Source of the DNA: Niallia sp. XMNu-256
Lineage (GTDB): Bacteria; Bacillota; Bacilli; Bacillales; Cytobacillaceae
DNA length: 64,000 nt
Assembly: GCF_036670015.1 (NCBI RefSeq)
Contig: NZ_CP137636.1
Location: 970,501 to 1,034,500, forward strand
Direction of reading: 5' to 3'
Under the pieces are notes generated by a model. The model made no database searches. It was not told the origin of the DNA and worked only from the letters and a program-made list of their open reading frames with translations. The translations under genes were made by a program, and so were the position numbers. Below are positions 61,664 through 64,000 of this stretch, piece by piece. How positions within the stretch are numbered: the first letter of the stretch is position 1; each line of letters begins with the position of its first letter.

Positions 61664-61843
61664 ATGGGCCAAAACCGACAATTTCGTCCAGGTCAAAAAG
61701 CTCCGAATAATGGAATTTATATTGAAATTGGAGATACTGGAAGCAATGTCAATAACCCGAAATTGATTAAAATGAAGGCTGGCGATGCTTTCCCAGAAAA
61801 TTCAAATGACGAACGTCTGTGGACATATCAACGTAAACCTTAA
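61664..61843 (+). CDS. yjzC: YjzC family protein
   Basis: A 59-residue protein: MGQNRQFRPGQKAPNNGIYI, then EIGDTGSNVNNPKLIKMKAG, DAFPENSNDERLWTYQRKP. I recognise YjzC, a small protein of Bacillus of unknown function whose gene also follows the arg operon region in B. subtilis. AAGGGGGAATT precedes the ATG. A promoter-like TATAATG lies upstream at about 61606, and a terminator follows, so it is its own unit. Confidence 0.88.
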   Translation: MGQNRQFRPGQKAPNNGIYIEIGDTGSNVNNPKLIKMKAGDAFPENSNDERLWTYQRKP

Positions 61844-61854
61844 TAAATACGAAT

Positions 61855-61883
61855 AGGCCATCCTATAATGGGGTGGTCTTTTT
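61855..61883 (+). terminator. Terminator of yjzC
   Basis: AGGCCATCC paired with GGGGTGGTCT (one mismatch), followed by five T. Confidence 0.8.
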
Positions 61884-61930
61884 GCGCATTTTATGATGTA
61901 AACCTTCTGTTATTTTGCCGAAAAAACGGG

Positions 61931-61962
61931 TATAATAAAAATAAAGGTCAAATTAGGTCAAA
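61931..61962 (+). promoter_or_regulatory. clpB promoter with CtsR operator
   Basis: TATAAT at 61931-61936 is a perfect -10. Just downstream is GGTCAAA-TTA-GGTCAAA (61946-61962), the tandem heptad of the CtsR heat-shock repressor with the usual three-base spacing. It overlaps the region before the ribosome site. The -35 is weak. Confidence 0.8.
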
Positions 61963-61975
61963 GGAGGTCGTTGTT

Positions 61976-64000
61976 ATGGACATTAACTCAATGACTGAAA
62001 AGGTTCAAAAAGCCATTATGAACGCCCAAAACATTGCTGTTAGAGAACAGCACCAAGAGGTCGATGAAGTCCATTTATACGTTGCACTGGTAGAAGATCC
62101 AGAAAACCTGATTATCTCCATTTTGGAAAAAATGAACGTAGATATCAAGGAAATCCAGAAAGGGCTGCAGTCATTATTATCCAAAAAGCCTCAAGTGTCC
62201 GGCAGTGGAGTTGAACAAGGTAAACTTTATATAACAAATGGACTACAGAGAGTTTTTGCTGAGGCAGAAACATTTATGAGGCGATTTAATGATGACTACT
62301 TATCTGTAGAGCATATTATGATAGGATCGATTTCTCTTCCGTCTGAAATCGGAAATTATTTTAAATCAAAAGGAATTGCGTTAAAGCCTTTATTAGAGGT
62401 GATAAGAGAGGTTAGGGGGAATCAACGAGTGACATCACAAAATCCAGAAGGTACATATGAAGTATTAAAAAAGTACGGTAGAGACTTAGTCGCAGAGGTT
62501 CAATCTGGAAAGGTAGATCCTGTTATTGGCAGGGATAGTGAGATCCGCAATGTCATCCGAATATTATCTAGAAAAACGAAGAATAATCCCGTTTTAATTG
62601 GCGAACCAGGAGTTGGGAAAACGGCGATTGTGGAAGGATTAGCACAGCGAATTGTCCGCAAAGATGTTCCAGAGGGGTTAAAGGATAAAACAATTTTTTC
62701 CCTGGATATGAGCGCATTAATTGCAGGAGCAAAATTCCGTGGAGAATTTGAAGAACGTTTAAAAGCGGTTTTAAACGAAGTGAAAAAAAGTGATGGTGAG
62801 ATTATCCTCTTTATTGATGAAATTCATACGATTGTCGGTGCTGGTAAAACAGAAGGAGCGATGGATGCAGGGAATATGTTGAAGCCGATGCTAGCACGCG
62901 GGGAACTTCATTGTATCGGTGCCACAACTCTTGATGAATACCGGAAGTATATTGAAAAGGATCCTGCATTAGAACGACGCTTTCAACAAGTTCTCGTACA
63001 AGAACCGAATGTAGAAGACACGATTTCAATTTTAAGAGGACTAAAAGAGCGTTTCGAGGTTTTTCATGGCGTGAATATCCATGACCGGGCTTTAGTTGCC
63101 GCTGCGACATTGTCTGACCGGTATATTACCGATCGATTTTTACCAGATAAAGCGATTGACTTAGTTGATGAAGCGTGTGCGATGATTCGTACAGAAATGG
63201 ACTCCTTGCCATCCGAATTAGATGAAGTCACGAGAAGGGTCATGCAGCTAGAAATTGAGGAAGCTGCTTTAGAGAAGGAAAAAGACGATGCAAGCAAGGA
63301 AAGACTTGAATCTTTACGAAAAGAACTGGCTGAATTTCGTGAACAAGCCAATTCGATGCGGGCTAAATGGCAGGTTGAGAAGGAAAGTCTTCATAAAGTT
63401 CAAGAAAAACGTGAGCAATTAGAAAGACTTCGACGGGAATTGGAACATGCAGAAAATGAATATGATCTAAATAAAGCGGCTGAACTTCGGCATGGACAGA
63501 TTCCAGCTTTGGAAAAAGAATTGAAACAGTTAGAGGTCGAGGTTAATGAAAAACAAGGAGAGCGATTATTAAGAGAAGAAGTGACAGAAGAAGAGATCTC
63601 TTCAATTGTCGCTCGATGGACGGGAATCCCTGTTACGAAATTGGTTGAAGGGGAGCGGGAAAAACTTCTTCGTCTAGAAAGTATTTTACATGAAAGGGTT
63701 ATTGGTCAAGAGGAAGCTGTTGGTCTTGTCTCAGATGCCGTTTTAAGAGCAAGAGCTGGAATCAAGGATCCAAAACGCCCGATTGGTTCATTTATCTTCT
63801 TAGGCCCTACAGGTGTTGGAAAAACAGAACTAGCTAAAGCATTAGCTCAAAGTTTATTTGACAGCGAAGATCAAATGGTTCGGATTGATATGTCTGAATA
63901 TATGGAGAAACATTCTGTCTCAAGATTGATTGGAGCTCCTCCGGGATATGTAGGCTATGAAGAAGGAGGGCAATTGACAGAAGCTGTAAGAAGAAGCCCC
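61976..64000 (+). CDS. clpB: Chaperone ATPase ClpB, 5' part (cut by window end)
   Basis: The first 675 codons of the ClpB disaggregase, which with DnaK rescues aggregated proteins. The Clp-N domain ([20 protein letters not shown]) is followed by NBD1 with Walker [18 protein letters not shown] (about residue 215) and Walker [11 protein letters not shown]. The long coiled-coil middle domain (about 405-540) identifies ClpB rather than ClpC. NBD2 begins with Walker [15 protein letters not shown]. The ATG has AAAGGAGGTC. A CtsR operator precedes it. B. subtilis lacks clpB, while many other Bacillus have it. Confidence 0.95.
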   Translation, partial: MDINSMTEKVQKAIMNAQNIAVREQHQEVDEVHLYVALVEDPENLIISILEKMNVDIKEIQKGLQSLLSKKPQVSGSGVEQGKLYITNGLQRVFAEAETFMRRFNDDYLSVEHIMIGSISLPSEIGNYFKSKGIALKPLLEVIREVRGNQRVTSQNPEGTYEVLKKYGRDLVAEVQSGKVDPVIGRDSEIRNVIRILSRKTKNNPVLIGEPGVGKTAIVEGLAQRIVRKDVPEGLKDKTIFSLDMSALIAGAKFRGEFEERLKAVLNEVKKSDGEIILFIDEIHTIVGAGKTEGAMDAGNMLKPMLARGELHCIGATTLDEYRKYIEKDPALERRFQQVLVQEPNVEDTISILRGLKERFEVFHGVNIHDRALVAAATLSDRYITDRFLPDKAIDLVDEACAMIRTEMDSLPSELDEVTRRVMQLEIEEAALEKEKDDASKERLESLRKELAEFREQANSMRAKWQVEKESLHKVQEKREQLERLRRELEHAENEYDLNKAAELRHGQIPALEKELKQLEVEVNEKQGERLLREEVTEEEISSIVARWTGIPVTKLVEGEREKLLRLESILHERVIGQEEAVGLVSDAVLRARAGIKDPKRPIGSFIFLGPTGVGKTELAKALAQSLFDSEDQMVRIDMSEYMEKHSVSRLIGAPPGYVGYEEGGQLTEAVRRSP

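Overview
The window reads as chromosome of a spore-forming, low-GC Bacillaceae (Bacillus sensu lato). The evidence is the AT-rich base composition, AGGAGG-type ribosome sites with many GTG/TTG starts, a complete gerP spore-coat operon, comK, addAB, a C-terminal-cysteine Fnr, and a gene order that from about 10.7 kb onward follows the Bacillus subtilis order as I remember it: yhfN, yhzC-comK, yhjD, yhjE, sipV, addBA, gerP, yisL, yisN, then yitK/L/S/R/U/V/W, argCJBD-carAB-argF and yjzC. The ackA-moaB-argGH block at the left lies elsewhere in B. subtilis, so a rearrangement boundary probably falls between about 7 and 10.7 kb. No rRNA, tRNA, CRISPR array, phage or intact transposase gene was seen.

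Layout. 0-7 kb: 3' end of ackA, an EcsC-like gene, moaB, argGH, a universal stress protein and an aminopeptidase P-like protein. 7-10.6 kb: a three-gene ABC importer of the ABC_sub_bind family behind a long leader. 10.7-24.1 kb: M48 protease, yhzC/comK, yhjD, an LCP-family cell-wall protein, yhjE, a signal peptidase and addBA. 24.1-26.3 kb: gerPA-gerPF on the minus strand behind a textbook sigma-K promoter. 26.4-32.3 kb: membrane proteins, yisL, yisN and a membrane-anchored GH13 protein that has lost most catalytic residues. 32.6-41.7 kb: a spore-flavoured accessory block with yheA, three Gly/Tyr/His-rich repeat proteins, a three-subunit molybdenum hydroxylase whose genes are split by an S9 peptidase and a coat-like gene, and a small operon of two GerPA/GerPF-like proteins plus an Hsp20-like protein. 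41.8-51.8 kb: the yit block, then moaA, moeA, mobB and fnr. 52.1-61.6 kb: the arginine operon. 61.7-64 kb: yjzC and the 5' part of clpB under a CtsR operator.

How the genes work together. argGH and argCJBD-carAB-argF give the whole route from glutamate to arginine, and each block has ArgR-type boxes upstream. moaB, moaA, moeA and mobB supply molybdenum cofactor, which the hydroxylase in the window needs; fnr and an Fnr-like palindrome upstream of moaA point to an additional anaerobic use. Sporulation and germination genes dominate 24-42 kb.

Most unusual observations: (1) six copies of a roughly 110-215 bp structured repeat with compensatory base changes in three stems, which looks like a dispersed non-autonomous element or RNA family; (2) a CarA whose glutaminase Cys and His are replaced by Ser and Asn; (3) a GH13 pseudoenzyme; (4) the molybdenum hydroxylase genes interleaved with coat-like genes; (5) a 34-codon ORF inside the gerP operon coupled to gerPC.
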